NCBI GenBank assembly: GCA_963704335.1
Contig: OY969889.1
Coordinates: forward strand, 1,364,001-1,428,000
Direction: 5' to 3'
DNA: 64,000 nt
Source: PALSA-612 sp963704335
GTDB taxonomy: Bacteria > Actinomycetota > Thermoleophilia > Gaiellales > Gaiellaceae
Shown here piece after piece: positions 54,009-63,937 of this stretch. The position numbers were made by a program, and so were the translations under genes. Within the stretch, counting starts at the first letter, position 1. The number at the start of each line of letters is the position of its first letter. The notes under the pieces are model-generated. The model made no database searches. It was not told the DNA's origin and was given only the letters and a program-made list of their open reading frames with translations.

Positions 54009-54548
54009 TCATTCCCCCGCCAGAAGCGAGAAGAGCGTCTTGTCGACCCGCCGGCCGTCGGGTACCGGCATTGAGCGGACGATGCCCTCGCGCGTGAAGC
54101 CGGCACGTTCCGCCACGCGCTCGGAGGCAACATTGCCGACGTTCACATAGGCGGCGACGCGGTGGATGCCGAGCGAAAAGGCGTGGTCGGCCAGCATCCG
54201 GGCGATTGTCGTCGCGACCCCGCGGCGTCTCGCGTGCGGCAGCACGAAATAGCCGATCTCGACGATGCTGCGCTCCGCGTCGAGGTGGTGGAGCGTTCCG
54301 CCGCCGATGATCTCGCCTGTCACTTCGTCGACCGCAGCCAGGGCGAGGAGTCGCCCCATCGCAGCGAGCGACGGGAGCTCTTCGAGCGAGGCGACGAGCC
54401 CGTCGCGATCGAACGCAGGCAGGTTTCCGGCCTCGCGAAGCTCCACGTCCGTAAAGGCAGGGAGGAATCCGTCGACGTCGTCGAGCGAGGGAAAGCGGAG
54501 GACGATGCCACGCCCCCGGATTCCTTCGGCCGGTACCGAGAGCCGCAA
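54009..54548 (-). CDS. GNAT-family N-acetyltransferase, RimJ/RimL type
   Basis: 179 residues. The acetyl-CoA motif is VLPHARRRGVATTIARMLAD near residue 105. The family ending VASERVAERAGFTREGIVRS follows at about residue 145, as in ribosomal-protein or small-molecule acetyltransferases. The N-terminus GIVLRFPSLDDVDGFLPAF fits the RimL group. The substrate is unknown. Bases 53935-54008 contain no feature that I can see. The upstream 235 bases (54549-54783) contain no recognisable gene. Confidence 0.88.
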   Translation of the reverse strand: MRLSVPAEGIRGRGIVLRFPSLDDVDGFLPAFTDVELREAGNLPAFDRDGLVASLEELPSLAAMGRLLALAAVDEVTGEIIGGGTLHHLDAERSIVEIGYFVLPHARRRGVATTIARMLADHAFSLGIHRVAAYVNVGNVASERVAERAGFTREGIVRSMPVPDGRRVDKTLFSLLAGE

Positions 54549-54783
54549 CGTCGGCTCTCGCCTGTCTAGCGGAGTGCTCGTAGTGCCCTGAACCTACATC
54601 GGGCTCACCTTGACGAGCGCCACGAATCTTCCTTGACGCGCCGTGCGTCGTATGTCAGATTCGCGGCTCACTCAGAAGGAGCTGTGCCTAGGACGCGAAG
54701 TTGCCGCAGTGGCGTCACTGGGAGTATCTGGACACGTTGTCCGGCCTCGTGGTCGGCTGACGAAGACCGGAGGGGGTGGACGA

Positions 54784-55041
54784 ATGCAGGAGCTGTTTCC
54801 GATCGTGAGCGGCCTGCTGCTGGGCGCGGCGCTGCCGCTGATCCGGCCGCAGATGCGTCTCACGGTGGGCGTCGGGGCGTCGGTCGTGCTCGGCACGCTC
54901 GCGACGATCATCAGCGGGGAGTACAAGATCGGCTGGGAGTTCCTCCTGATCGACATCCCGCTGGTCGCGCTCTCCTCTGCGATCGGATTCGCGACGGCGC
55001 GCTGGGTGCGCCGGACGCTCGCGACCGCCCCAGGCGGCTAG
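54784..55041 (+). CDS. Small membrane protein
   Basis: 85 residues with three hydrophobic stretches: LFPIVSGLLLGAALPLI, LTVGVGASVVLGTLATIIS and FLLIDIPLVALSSAIGFATA, with a basic C-terminus (RWVRRTL). The family is not recognised. ATG 54784 is chosen because cggagggggtggacga precedes it; longer frames upstream lack this. It stands 57 bases before the giant propeller gene on the same strand, which has its own ribosome site. Confidence 0.65.
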   Translation: MQELFPIVSGLLLGAALPLIRPQMRLTVGVGASVVLGTLATIISGEYKIGWEFLLIDIPLVALSSAIGFATARWVRRTLATAPGG

Positions 55042-55377
55042 GCCCCCGGTGACTGCCGCCGGCCGCGCTCCTCACCCCGACACCTAAGGAGTCCGCACGT
55101 GGTCACCATTACCGATGTGAGCCCGAACAGGTCCAACATGTCGTTTGGACCGGATTGGCAGGACGCAACCGGGCGGATGCTGTCGCTCGCGAGCTCGGAC
55201 GACGGCAAGCTCGTCTTCGCCGGATCGCTCTCGAGCGGCCTGTGGGTCTCGGAGGACGGCGGCGAATCCTGGGTGCAGCTGGCATGGGAACAGCCCCCAC
55301 CGGATCAGTTCGGCGTGCCGGGCGCCCTCGGTGGGTGCTGCATTACGTCGGTCGCGGTTGGGCCGGAATCCGCGCGC

Positions 55378-56532
55378 TGGCTCGTCGACCGGAATCCACG
55401 GCTACTTGCCGACATCACCGGCGACGGTCGGGCCGACATCGTGGGCTTCGGCGACACAGGCGTGTGGACGGCGCTGAGCAACGGCGACGGCACGTTCCAG
55501 CCCCCACGCGTCGTGCTGGCTGCCTTCTGCCTCCAGGCCGGTGGGTGGCGCGTCGACCGGCACCCCCGCTTCCTGGCCGACATCACCGGTGACGGCTGCG
55601 CCGACATCGTGGGCTTCGGAGACGCCGGCGTGTGGACGGCGCGCAGCAACGGTGACGGCACGTTCCAGGCCCCGCAGTTCGTGCAGGCGGAGCTGGGCTT
55701 CGACCAGGGCTGGCGCGTCGACAAGCACCCCCGCTTCCTGGCCGACATCACCGGCGACGGCCGCGCCGACATCGTCGGCTTCGGCGACGCCGGCGTGTGG
55801 ACGGCGCTCAGCAACGGCGACGGCTCCTTCCAGGCGGCGCAGTTCGTGCAGGCGGAACTGGCCTTCGAACAGGGCTGGCGCGTGGACAAGCACCCCCGCT
55901 TCCTGGCCGACATCACGGGCGATGGCCGCGCCGACATCGTCGGCTTCGGCGACGCCGGCGTGTGGACGGCGCTCAGCAACGGCGACGGCTCCTTCCAGGC
56001 TGCGCAGTTCGTTCAGGCGGAGCTGGCCTTCGACCAGGGCTGGCGCGTCGACAAGCACCCACGCTTCCTGGCAGACATCACGGGCGATGGCCGCGCCGAC
56101 ATCGTCGGCTTCGGCGACGGCGGCGTGTGGACGGCGCTCAGCAACGGCGACGGCTCCTTCCAGCCGGCGCAGTTCGTTCAGGCGGAGCTCGGCTTCGACC
56201 AGGGCTGGCGCGTCGACAAGCACCCACGCTTCCTGGCAGACATCACCGGTGATGGCAAGGCCGACATCGTCGGCTTCGGAGACGCCGGCGTGTGGACGGC
56301 GCGGAGCAACGGCGACGGCTCGTTCCAGGCTGCGCAGTTCGTGCTGGCAGACCTCGGCTTCGAGGCCGGCGGCTGGCGCGTCGACAAGCACCCACGCTTC
56401 CTGGCAGACATCACCGGTGATGGCAAGGCCGACATTGTCGGCTTCGGTGACGCCGGGGTGTACGTGGCGTTGCCAAACTCTGACGGCGTCTTCACGGGAC
56501 CCTTGCGCTTTGTGCTGCCGAACTTCGGCCAC
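55378..56532 (+). repeat. Tandem repeat block 1, seven units of about 165 bp
   Basis: Seven copies of about 165 bp that are nearly identical in the centre of the block, with the first and last units more divergent. The last unit ends in FVLPNFGH. Seven units are what a closed FG-GAP propeller needs. Confidence 0.85.
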
Positions 56533-58011
56533 CTCCTGACCGTCCTCGCCATCGCGCGAAGCGACCGCGAGATCGAGGACGCAGGCATTTGGCGTTCCAC
56601 TGACGGTGGTCGGAGCTGGTCGCCTGTCCACTCCTTCCGGCGTCCGGGAGGGGGCGCGCCCGCCGCCGGCCAGCTGGTCTGGGTGCCGGGCGCTGCACAC
56701 CTCGTCTTCGCCGCCGGTGAAACCTCGTTGGCCGTCAGCCGGGACGCTGGCGCGACCTGGCAGACCGCCACAGGCCAAACCGTGCCCCCAACTCCTGTGC
56801 CGGCCAACCATGTGGCGGTCGCCGCCACGCCCGCCGGGACCCTGCTTCCGCCGGCTGTCTATGCGCTGACGAACAACATGATCCAGGTCTCTCTCGACGG
56901 TGGCGATACCTGGATCCCCGATACCGGCACGCTGCCGAGCCCCATCGGAAGCGCCGTCGCTCTGGCCAATGGGAACAACGAGTGCGTCATGGTCGTGTCG
57001 CCACGCTCCCCGTTCGAGGTGTTCGTTACGCGTAATGCCAACGCACACCCGAACCCGCCCCAGTTGTTCCGCGGTGACTTCAATGACTTCGCGCAGACGA
57101 TGGCGTCGACCTGGCAAGACGTGCCGATCCCGGCGGTCGGCGGCCAGGACTCGGGAAACGTGTGGCTCGCCATTACCCGGCCTGGTCAGGGCGAGGCGCT
57201 CTTTTACGGGCCGCAACGCTTTTTCGGGGACAACATCGGCGAGGCGTCGGTCGCACCGCTCGATCCCCAGTCAGCATCTGACTGGCAACAGCTCGATACC
57301 ACAGGCGAGGTCCACGTCGACCTCCACGGCCTGTTCCTGTCTCCCGATTTCCACGCCGCGTTCGACGACGGCAGGTACGTGGCGAACGCAGGCACCGTCT
57401 GGCTACTGAGTGACGGCGGCATCGATCGAAGCACCGATGGCGGTATCACCTTCGAGCCGGCAGGGAGCATCAGTTCGCTGTCGACGGTGAATTTCGCCGG
57501 TGCCGCGGTCTCAGGGCAGGGCCCACTGCTGTCGCTCAACACCGGTGACAACGACGGTTTCGCCTCCCACGACGGCGGACAGCACTGGCGCTCGCAACGG
57601 TACGGCGGCGGGGACAACGACACCTCCTGGGCCGACCCGTTGCGGCCGCACTCGATGCTCATCTTCACCCCACGCTGGGACCAGACCGTGGCGCTCTACG
57701 AGACTCAGCCGGGCAATCTCCCCGACATCAGCTCTTCCAGTCATGAACAGATGATCCCCGGGCCTTCGTTGCGAACAGGAAGCAGGATCTGGAACGCCAG
57801 CAGCGGCTTCGGGATTCGTGGCTACCGTCCGCACATCCATAACCTGCCGGCGGACGACCCATCGCTGCCTACGGACTGCGTGGTCATCCGCTTCTTCGGC
57901 AACTTCAAGAGGGACGATCCACCTACGACGTTCGGCGACCACCTTGCGGTCCTGCTTCGCGCTCGTGACCTCCGCGCTATCAAGAAGCGCACCGACTGGG
58001 ACACTCCGGGG

Positions 58012-59171
58012 GGATGGCTCGTCGACCGGCATCCCCGCTTCCTGGCCGACATCACCGCTGATGGCAAGGCTGACATCGTCGGCTTCGGAGACGCCGGAGC
58101 ATGGACCGCCCTCAGCAAGGGCGGCGGGCTCTTCGCCGATCCGCAGTTCGTGCTGGCGGAGCTGGGCTTCGACCAGGGCTGGCGCGTCGACAAGCACCCG
58201 CGCTTCCTGGCGGACATCACCGGTGAGGGCCGCGCCGACATCGTCGGCTTCGGCGACGCCGGCGTGTGGACGGCGCTGAGCAACGGCGACGGCACATTCC
58301 AGGCTGCGCAGTTCGTGCAGGCGGAGTTCGGCTTCGACCAGGGCTGGCGCGTGGACAAGCACCCGCGCTTCCTGGCCGACATCACCGGCGAGGGCCGCGC
58401 CGACATCGTCGGCTTCGGCGACGCAGGCGTATGGACGGCCGTCAGCAACGGCGACGGCTCGTTCCAGCCGGCGCAGTTCGTGCAGGCGGAGCTCGGCTTC
58501 GACCAGGGCTGGCGCGTCGACAAGCACCCGCGCTTCCTGGCCGACATCACCGGCGATGGCCGCGCCGACATCGTCGGCTTCGGCGACGCCGGCGTGTGGA
58601 CGGCGCTCAGCAACGGCGACGGCTCGTTCCAGGCCGGCGCAGTTCGTGCAGGCTGAGCTCGGCTTCGACCAGGGCTGGCGCGTCGACAAGCACCCGCGCT
58701 TCCTGGCCGACATCACCGGCGATGGCCGCGCCGACATCGTCGGCTTCGGCGACGCCGGCGTGTGGACGGCGCTCAGCAACGGCGACGGCTCGTTCCAGGC
58801 GGCGCAGTTCGTGCTGGCAGACCTCGGCTTCGAGGGCGGAGGCTGGAGGGTGGAGAAGCACCCCCGCTTGCTGGCCGACATCACCGGCGACGGCAAGGCG
58901 GACATCGTCGGGCTTCGGCGACGCGGGGGTGTTCGTGGCGCTGAGCAACGGCGACGGGTCCTTCGCCTTCACGGCGCAGCTCGCCCTCGAGGATTTCGGC
59001 TTCGCGCAGGACTGGCGCGTGGAGAACCACACACGGCTTCTGGCCGACGTGACCGGCGAGAAGCGGGCCGACATTGTCGGGTTCGGCGATGCCGGGGTGC
59101 TGGTCTCGCCGGCTCTGGCGAACGGTACTTTCCGGGAGCAGCCGCTGTTCGTCATCCCGAACTTCGGTCAC
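58012..59171 (+). repeat. Tandem repeat block 2, seven units of about 165 bp
   Basis: Seven copies of the same unit as block 1, beginning WLVDRHPRF and ending FVIPNFGH. The match in both first and last units to block 1 suggests that the whole seven-unit cassette was duplicated. The block contains both frameshifts of the gene. Confidence 0.85.
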
Positions 59172-60021
59172 CGCAAGAACGGCCCTGCCCAGCAGGTCGG
59201 GCCTTTCCTGCCGGATCCGAGCATCGGCGTCGTGCAGGCCTCGGGTGGCCACGAAGGCACGGTGTTCTACGTCGGCGGCAACATGAGCAAGCGACTCTGG
59301 AAGTGGACGGAAGGAATGGCCTCCTGGCAACAGCTCATCCCGGGAGGAGGAGCCAACCAGGCGAAGCGCTTCTTCGTCAATCCCTACGACCCGAACCTGC
59401 TCTACGCGATCGACGGCGATCGCATCAAGCGCTCCGATGACGGCGGCACCACGTGGCAGGTGGACGAAAGCCTGGAGCGCATGGTCACGTGCAACGGCCG
59501 GATCCCGGCCGGCCGCGACGAGGTCAGCGACACGACCCAGGTCGTCCTGAGCGACATGCAATTCGACCCGTTCGACGGGCTCAAGCGGTTCGCCGTGGGG
59601 GTCGCCGGGGCTTTCATGACCACCGACGGTGTGACCTGGCAGCGTCTGCTGGACACCGGAGCGATGCGCGGACTGCCGACGAACTGCTTCTTCGACCAAT
59701 GGTCCGTGCCGTCGAATCCGTCCCTGTACGTGGGGTTCGCCGGACGAAGCATCGTGAAGATCAGCGACCTCGGGCTCGGTGGGGGAGTGATCCTGCTCAC
59801 GGCCCCCGAGGCTGAGACGTCCGAGGCCGAGACGGAACCTGGGCAGCTGGAGCGGCCGACGACGCGGGTCCGTATCGCTGATGGCCGGGAGGGCACCGCG
59901 GAGGTCGGCCCCGACGAGCGCTTCTTCGTCACTCTCGACGACGGACAGTCCATCGTGGTCCACGACGACGACGTGACGCTTCTGGATGCCTTCGCCCCGG
60001 TCAGTGGCTGAGGGACTCTAG

Positions 60022-60044
60022 AGCCCTCTGACGGAGTCGAACCG
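60022..60044. repeat. Attachment-site copy, left end of element
   Basis: agccctctgacgg plus a[g]tcgaaccg matches the tRNA-Thr 3' region with one mismatch. It begins 11 bases after the stop of the propeller gene. The rest of a tRNA is absent, and the T-arm stem would mispair, so this is not a second tRNA. Confidence 0.8.
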
Positions 60045-60134
60045 CGGGCCGAGGGATCTCGTCTACGGACGTGCCGCGCGGCCTCCGTGCAACGGTGGGC
60101 ATGTCGTAGCGACAACAGATCTAGAGTGGGCCGC

Positions 60135-60572
60135 GTGACGGTTCAACGGATGGACAACGTCGGCATCGTCGTGGAATCCCTGGATGCCGCTATCTCTTTT
60201 TTCGCCGAGCTCGGCCTCGAGCTCGAAGGGCGAGCCACGGTCGAAGGAGACTGGGCAGAGCGTGTTACTGGACTGCGCCACATGCGCGTCGAGATCGCCA
60301 TGATGCGCACGCCGGACGGCCATAGCCGGCTCGAGATCTCGCGATTTCTCACGCCGCCTGCCGTCGCCGATCACCGGAACGCCCCGGTGAACGCTCTCGG
60401 CTACCTACGCGTCATGTTCGCCGTGGAGGACATCGACGATACGCTCGCCCGGCTCCGCCCGCACGGAGCCGAGTTGGTCGGTGAACTGGCGCAGTACGAG
60501 GATCAGTATCGACTCTGTTACGTCCGAGGCCCCGAGGGGATCCTCATCGGGCTGGCCGAGGAGATCGGCTAG
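60135..60572 (+). CDS. VOC-family (glyoxalase-like) protein
   Basis: About 145 residues. It opens TVQRMDNVGIVVESLDAAIS, with further VOC signs VEIAMMRTPDGHSRLEISRF and RLCYVRGPEGILIGLAEEIG, whose Glu is a metal ligand. The first metal position, usually His in the opening strand, reads Asn-Val here, so the metal site may be incomplete. GTG 60135 is chosen; a longer start would begin in the region around the attachment site. It is carried inside the integrated element. The substrate is unknown. Confidence 0.78.
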   Translation: MTVQRMDNVGIVVESLDAAISFFAELGLELEGRATVEGDWAERVTGLRHMRVEIAMMRTPDGHSRLEISRFLTPPAVADHRNAPVNALGYLRVMFAVEDIDDTLARLRPHGAELVGELAQYEDQYRLCYVRGPEGILIGLAEEIG

Positions 60573-60649
60573 CGGGTTGACCTTTCGCGACGGCGCAAGG
60601 ACAGGCGCCAAAAATGCCTGCAAAATCGACGTGTTCGGGCGTCTCGGTT

Positions 60650-60803
60650 GACCCCTCCGTACCCGCGACCTGGTCGCCTCGATCCGCACATGGATCAGCA
60701 ACTGGAACGACAACCCCACCCCGTTCGTCTGGCATAAGAGCGCGGACGAGATCCTTCGACAGCCTCGCCGCCTACTGCCAGCGAATCAACGACTCAAGGT
60801 CAC
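60650..60803 (+). pseudogene. IS630-family transposase, 3' remnant
   Basis: The last about 50 residues of an IS630 transposase survive: DLVASIRTWISNWNDNPTPF and VWHKSADEIL, then after one extra base near 60754 DSLAAYCQRINDS. Upstream sequence (from about 60580) is too decayed to read. The catalytic DDE residues are gone, so it is inactive. It marks old transposition next to the element's left end. Confidence 0.75.
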
Positions 60804-60840
60804 TAGGCCGAACCCGGCACGTGTCGGCTTCGCGGGTGCG

Positions 60841-61092
60841 TCACGCCGTGCGGGTGATCGCCGGGGCGATCTGGCCGGTGCCCTGACCCGATCCGCGGTC
60901 GAGATCAGGTGTGACGGGTTCGAAGTCGGGGAGTTGCCAGGATCCGTCGAACGCGGGTTCTTCGGGCCCGTAGATGCGGAAGTACACGAACCAGCCTTTG
61001 CCGGGGATCGTCTTGATCCAGCGGTGTTTCGCGGCCTCGTCGGCGGGGGCTTCGGGGGCGAAGTGGAGGTCGGCGGCCTGCAGATCATCCAG
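60841..61092 (-). pseudogene. DUF1214-domain gene, 3' fragment
   Basis: The C-terminal part of a DUF1254/DUF1214-type protein: LDDLQAADLHFAPEAP, HRWIKTIPGKGWFVYFRIYG and EEPAFDGSWQLPDFEP, ending at 60841. Everything 5' of about 61092 is replaced by a fragment of an unrelated gene on the other strand. There is no start codon of its own and it is not functional. Confidence 0.75.
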
Positions 61093-61269
61093 CACGCCAC
61101 CAGCCTCGGCTCCGTGGAGTCGACAATCGAACGCCGCGCCGCCGTCCCCGGCCAGCAGCACCTGCCACCGAGCCTGCTCCGGCTCAGCGTCGGCTGCGAA
61201 CACGTCGAAGACCTCTGGTCCGACCTCGACAATTCCCTCCTCACGAGTAGGCCCACGGCCCATCGTTGA
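61093..61269 (+). pseudogene. Cys/Met-metabolism PLP enzyme, 3' fragment
   Basis: Only the C-terminal end remains: HATSLGSVESTIERRAAVPG, QHLPPSLLRLSVGCEHVEDL and WSDLDNSL. This is the end of a cystathionine gamma-synthase/beta-lyase-type enzyme. Its PLP lysine and all upstream residues are gone. It abuts the DUF1214 fragment at about 61092/61093. Confidence 0.78.
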
Positions 61270-61366
61270 CCCCCAAAACAAGCGCTCGCCGCGGCACCGG
61301 AGAGACGTGCGCGCGACCGGAGCTTGCGAGAGCGCGCCCGTTCGAGAAAATGAAGGTGGACGATGG

Positions 61367-62422
61367 CTACGTGATCGCGGCGGGGTTGAACTGCGCGAGC
61401 TCGTAGACGAGTTCCTCCACGAGCTCCGACGCTGACCTTTCCCGCGTCAGCTGGTACGCCTGTCCTGCCCAGAGGTTGATCGCCTCGCCGTCGCCGCTCG
61501 CACGCGCGGCCGCGCGAATCGGCGCGGTCACATAGTGGATCTCCGGGTACGCGATGGGCGCAGCGGCATCGTGGTCGAGCATGAAGCGGTTGACGATCCC
61601 GCGGCCGCGGCGGCCGGTGAACGCGCGCGTCAGCTTTGTCGGGCGGTCGCCGCGCAACGCTTGTCGGTGCGCTGCCGACGTACCAGCCTCCGGCGTTAGC
61701 AGCAGCGCCGTGCCGAGCTGCGCGGCGGACGCACCGGCCGCTAGCACGGCGGCGATCGCCTCGGCAGTCGCGATACCTCCCGCAGCTACGAGCGGCAGAT
61801 CCGTGACCCGGCGAACGAGCTGGAGAAGCGTTAGCAGCGGAAAGGGATCGTTCGAGTGATCGTGGAAGGAGCCCTGATGACCGCCCGCTTCGCCGCCCTG
61901 CACGACGAGCACGTCGATGCCGGCCGAAGCCGCCTGCTCGGCCTCGGCCGGTGAAGTGACCGTGCACCAGACGCTGCTGCCAGCCGAGCGCAACTCCTCC
62001 ACGACCTCCCGCTCGGGGCAGCCGAACGTGAACGAGACGACGGCCGGCTGCTCGCGCCGGACGAGCTCGAGCTTGGCCTGCCAGTCGTCGTCCGTCCAGC
62101 GCGGCTCACCGGCGGCGACGCCATAGCGTTCCGCCTCCTCCGCGAGGCGCTCAACGAAGGCAGCCACCTGTGTGTCGTCGAGCCGCTCGGGAACGGGATA
62201 GAAGACGTTGACCGCGAATGGGCGCCGAGTCTGCCCGCGCAACGCCGTGATGTCGTCGGCGAGCGCGGGCGCCGTCTGGTAGCCGGCAGCGAGGAAGCCG
62301 AGGCCGCCGGCCTCGCAGACGGCGGCGACAAGCGCCGGCGTTGTCGGGCCGCCAGCCAGCGGGGCTCCAACGATCGGGACCCTCAGGACATTTGGTGCGA
62401 GCGCTGGGCGGATTGCTTGCAC
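61367..62422 (-). CDS. Nitronate monooxygenase / 2-nitropropane-dioxygenase-like flavoprotein
   Basis: About 351 residues. FMN-dependent TIM-barrel enzyme: LRVPIVGAPLAGGPTTPALV at the N-terminus, VSFTFGCPEREVVEELR, DVLVVQGGEAGGHQGSFHDH near residue 180 (the usual FMN-phosphate and catalytic-His region), and the phosphate-loop segment PLVAAGGIATAEAIAAVLAA followed by GASAAQLGTALLLTPEAG. It oxidises alkyl nitronates in characterised members; many relatives act on other substrates. GTG 62422 has aaggag just upstream. It is the only intact metabolic gene besides the VOC gene in the element. Confidence 0.85.
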   Translation of the reverse strand: MQAIRPALAPNVLRVPIVGAPLAGGPTTPALVAAVCEAGGLGFLAAGYQTAPALADDITALRGQTRRPFAVNVFYPVPERLDDTQVAAFVERLAEEAERYGVAAGEPRWTDDDWQAKLELVRREQPAVVSFTFGCPEREVVEELRSAGSSVWCTVTSPAEAEQAASAGIDVLVVQGGEAGGHQGSFHDHSNDPFPLLTLLQLVRRVTDLPLVAAGGIATAEAIAAVLAAGASAAQLGTALLLTPEAGTSAAHRQALRGDRPTKLTRAFTGRRGRGIVNRFMLDHDAAAPIAYPEIHYVTAPIRAAARASGDGEAINLWAGQAYQLTRERSASELVEELVYELAQFNPAAIT

Positions 62423-62610
62423 GTCTCCTTCATCCGGCGTGAGCGTAACCGGATCGCTCTGCGCGGCTGATCCGGCCTCCGGGATTCGGCCCGACACCGA
62501 TTTGCTGATCGCCGTCGCCGCGAGCCCGCTGCCACGGTGGAGACTGTCAGATTCCTTGTGTAAGCGGCGGGCGCGGCCACTCGCCCGCCGCCTGGAAATC
62601 AGTCTGCTCG

Positions 62611-62650
62611 AGAGACGCCCTCTCGAAGAGAGAGACGCCCTCTCGAAGAG
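62611..62650. repeat. Two-copy 20-bp tandem repeat
   Basis: agagacgccctctcgaagag occurs twice in a row exactly, each copy holding a short ctctcgaagag palindrome. It lies about 50 bases before the integrase start, between the monooxygenase and integrase promoters. It could be a binding site for the integrase or a regulator. The rest of 62423-62702 shows nothing more. Confidence 0.7.
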
Positions 62651-62702
62651 AGAGGTGGTCTGCGCGAGATTCTCGACCGTCGTTCGATCGAGGAGGCTCG
62701 TG

Positions 62703-63937
62703 ATGATCCAGCAGGGCCAGGTGTTCAAGCTGAAGACGAAGGGGCCGGAGGGCCAGCCGTTGTGGGCGTACCGGTATCGGCTCGAGGGTCGCGGCTCGGA
62801 GCGGCCGCAGGTGGGAGGGTTTCGCGACGCGCGCGGAGGCGGAGAAGGCGCTGCGCAAGGTGCTCGACCGGATTGGCCCGGGAGGCGGACGGGCGACGAT
62901 CACGCTCGCCGAGTTCGTCGACGAGTACCTGGAGCTGCATCAGGCGGCGCCGGTCACGATCGCGAAGCTGCGCTGGCTGCTCGGCAAAGCGACCGCCGTG
63001 CTGGGCGCGAGGCGGCTGGTCGACCTGTCGCCGAGGGATGTGTACGCATGGCGACTGGCCATTCCCGAAGGGCACCGGTTCGAGGCAGACGTTGCGGCAG
63101 GTCCTGAACCGCGCGGTCGACTGGGGGCTGCTCGACAGGAATCCCGCGAAGCGCGGGATCCGGAATGCGCCGCGACGTGCCCGCGAGAAGCGACCCTTCG
63201 AGTCCTGGGAGCGGATCGAGAGGGTGGCGGGCATGCTCGGTCCGGTGTACGGGCCGATGGTCGTTTTCGCGACCGCGACCGGGCTCAGGCCGTCGGAGCT
63301 CTTCGGCCTCGACAGGCGCGATGTCGATCGGGAGGCGGGCGTCGTCTACGTGCGCCGGGCATATGCGAACGGCCGCCTCAAGCACACCAAGACGCGGCTG
63401 AGCAACCGGGCCGTGCCGCTGCAGGCGAAGGCGCTCGAGGCGCTCGATCGGCTGCCTCGCTCAGGGAACGAGATCCTGTTCCCGAACTCGCGCGGAGGAC
63501 GCATCGACTTCCGCGTCTTCGGCCGCCGTCACTGGAAGCCCGCCCAGAAGGCGGCTGGCATCGAGCCGTTACGTGATCTCTACGACCTGCGCCACACCTA
63601 CGCCACCTTCGCGCTCCGGGCCGGCGTCCCAGTGTTCGCTGTGTCCCGGTTCATGGGCTCGAGCATCGCGATGATCGACTGCCACTACGGCCACCTCGCC
63701 CACGACAGCCGCCAGCACGCCGTCTCATTGCTTGACGCGCTCGCGCTCGAACGTGCCGTGGACGCTGGGTGGACGTCGACCCGGCAGCCCTTGAAGCCTG
63801 TCACGGCCAGCGGCTCAGGGCCGCGGCGGAGGAGATCCAGCAGAGTGGTGGACGTTCGGTGGACGTCGAGACCCGAACTCGTCGCCGCAGCAGCCAACGG
63901 AAGGGCTGATCTGCAGGGAGAACGCGAAGCCCTCTGA
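62703..63937 (+). pseudogene. Tyrosine-type site-specific integrase, two frameshifts
   Basis: About 410 residues when rejoined. A SAM-like N-terminal part begins IQQGQVFKLKTKGPEGQPLW, then the core-binding part TLAEFVDEYLELHQAAPVTI. The catalytic part has ATGLRPSELFGLDRRDVD (first Arg), a DLRHTYATFALRAG box (second Arg) and SIAMIDCHYGHLAHDS with the nucleophile Tyr. Extra bases near 62821 (T) and 63084 (G) split it. A strong ribosome site (aggagg) precedes ATG 62703. Its stop codon lies within the tRNA-Thr 3' end, so it sits at the attachment site in the usual place. Confidence 0.85.

Larger units (their letters stand above)
55099..60011 (+). pseudogene. Giant beta-propeller protein (FG-GAP and Asp-box repeats), two frameshifts
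   Basis: About 1636 residues when rejoined. Two blocks of seven FG-GAP/VCBS-like repeats of 54-57 residues lie at 55378-56532 and 58012-59171; each unit carries a FLADITGDGRADIVGFGD-like Ca2+ loop and a VWTALSNGDGSFQ core. Asp-box (BNR) motifs flank and separate them: SEDGGESW, STDGGRSW, SRDAGATW, SLDGGDTW, STDGGITF, SHDGGQHW and SDDGGTTW. A small C-terminal domain (VRIADGREGTAEVGPDERFF) closes it. No signal peptide is obvious. Single extra bases near 58634 and 58911 break the frame inside block 2. GTG 55099 has AAGGAG seven bases upstream. Probable role: adhesion or glycan-related binding, inferred only from folds. Confidence 0.82.

Noticed and set aside
55378..59171. A CRISPR array or other spaced repeat.
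   Set aside because: The 165-bp units are contiguous and translate as protein blades. No unique spacers occur between them.
60022..60044. A second tRNA-Thr at the left end of the element.
   Set aside because: Only the last 23 bases match. The T-arm stem would mispair and no D-arm or anticodon arm follows, so it is an attachment-site copy.
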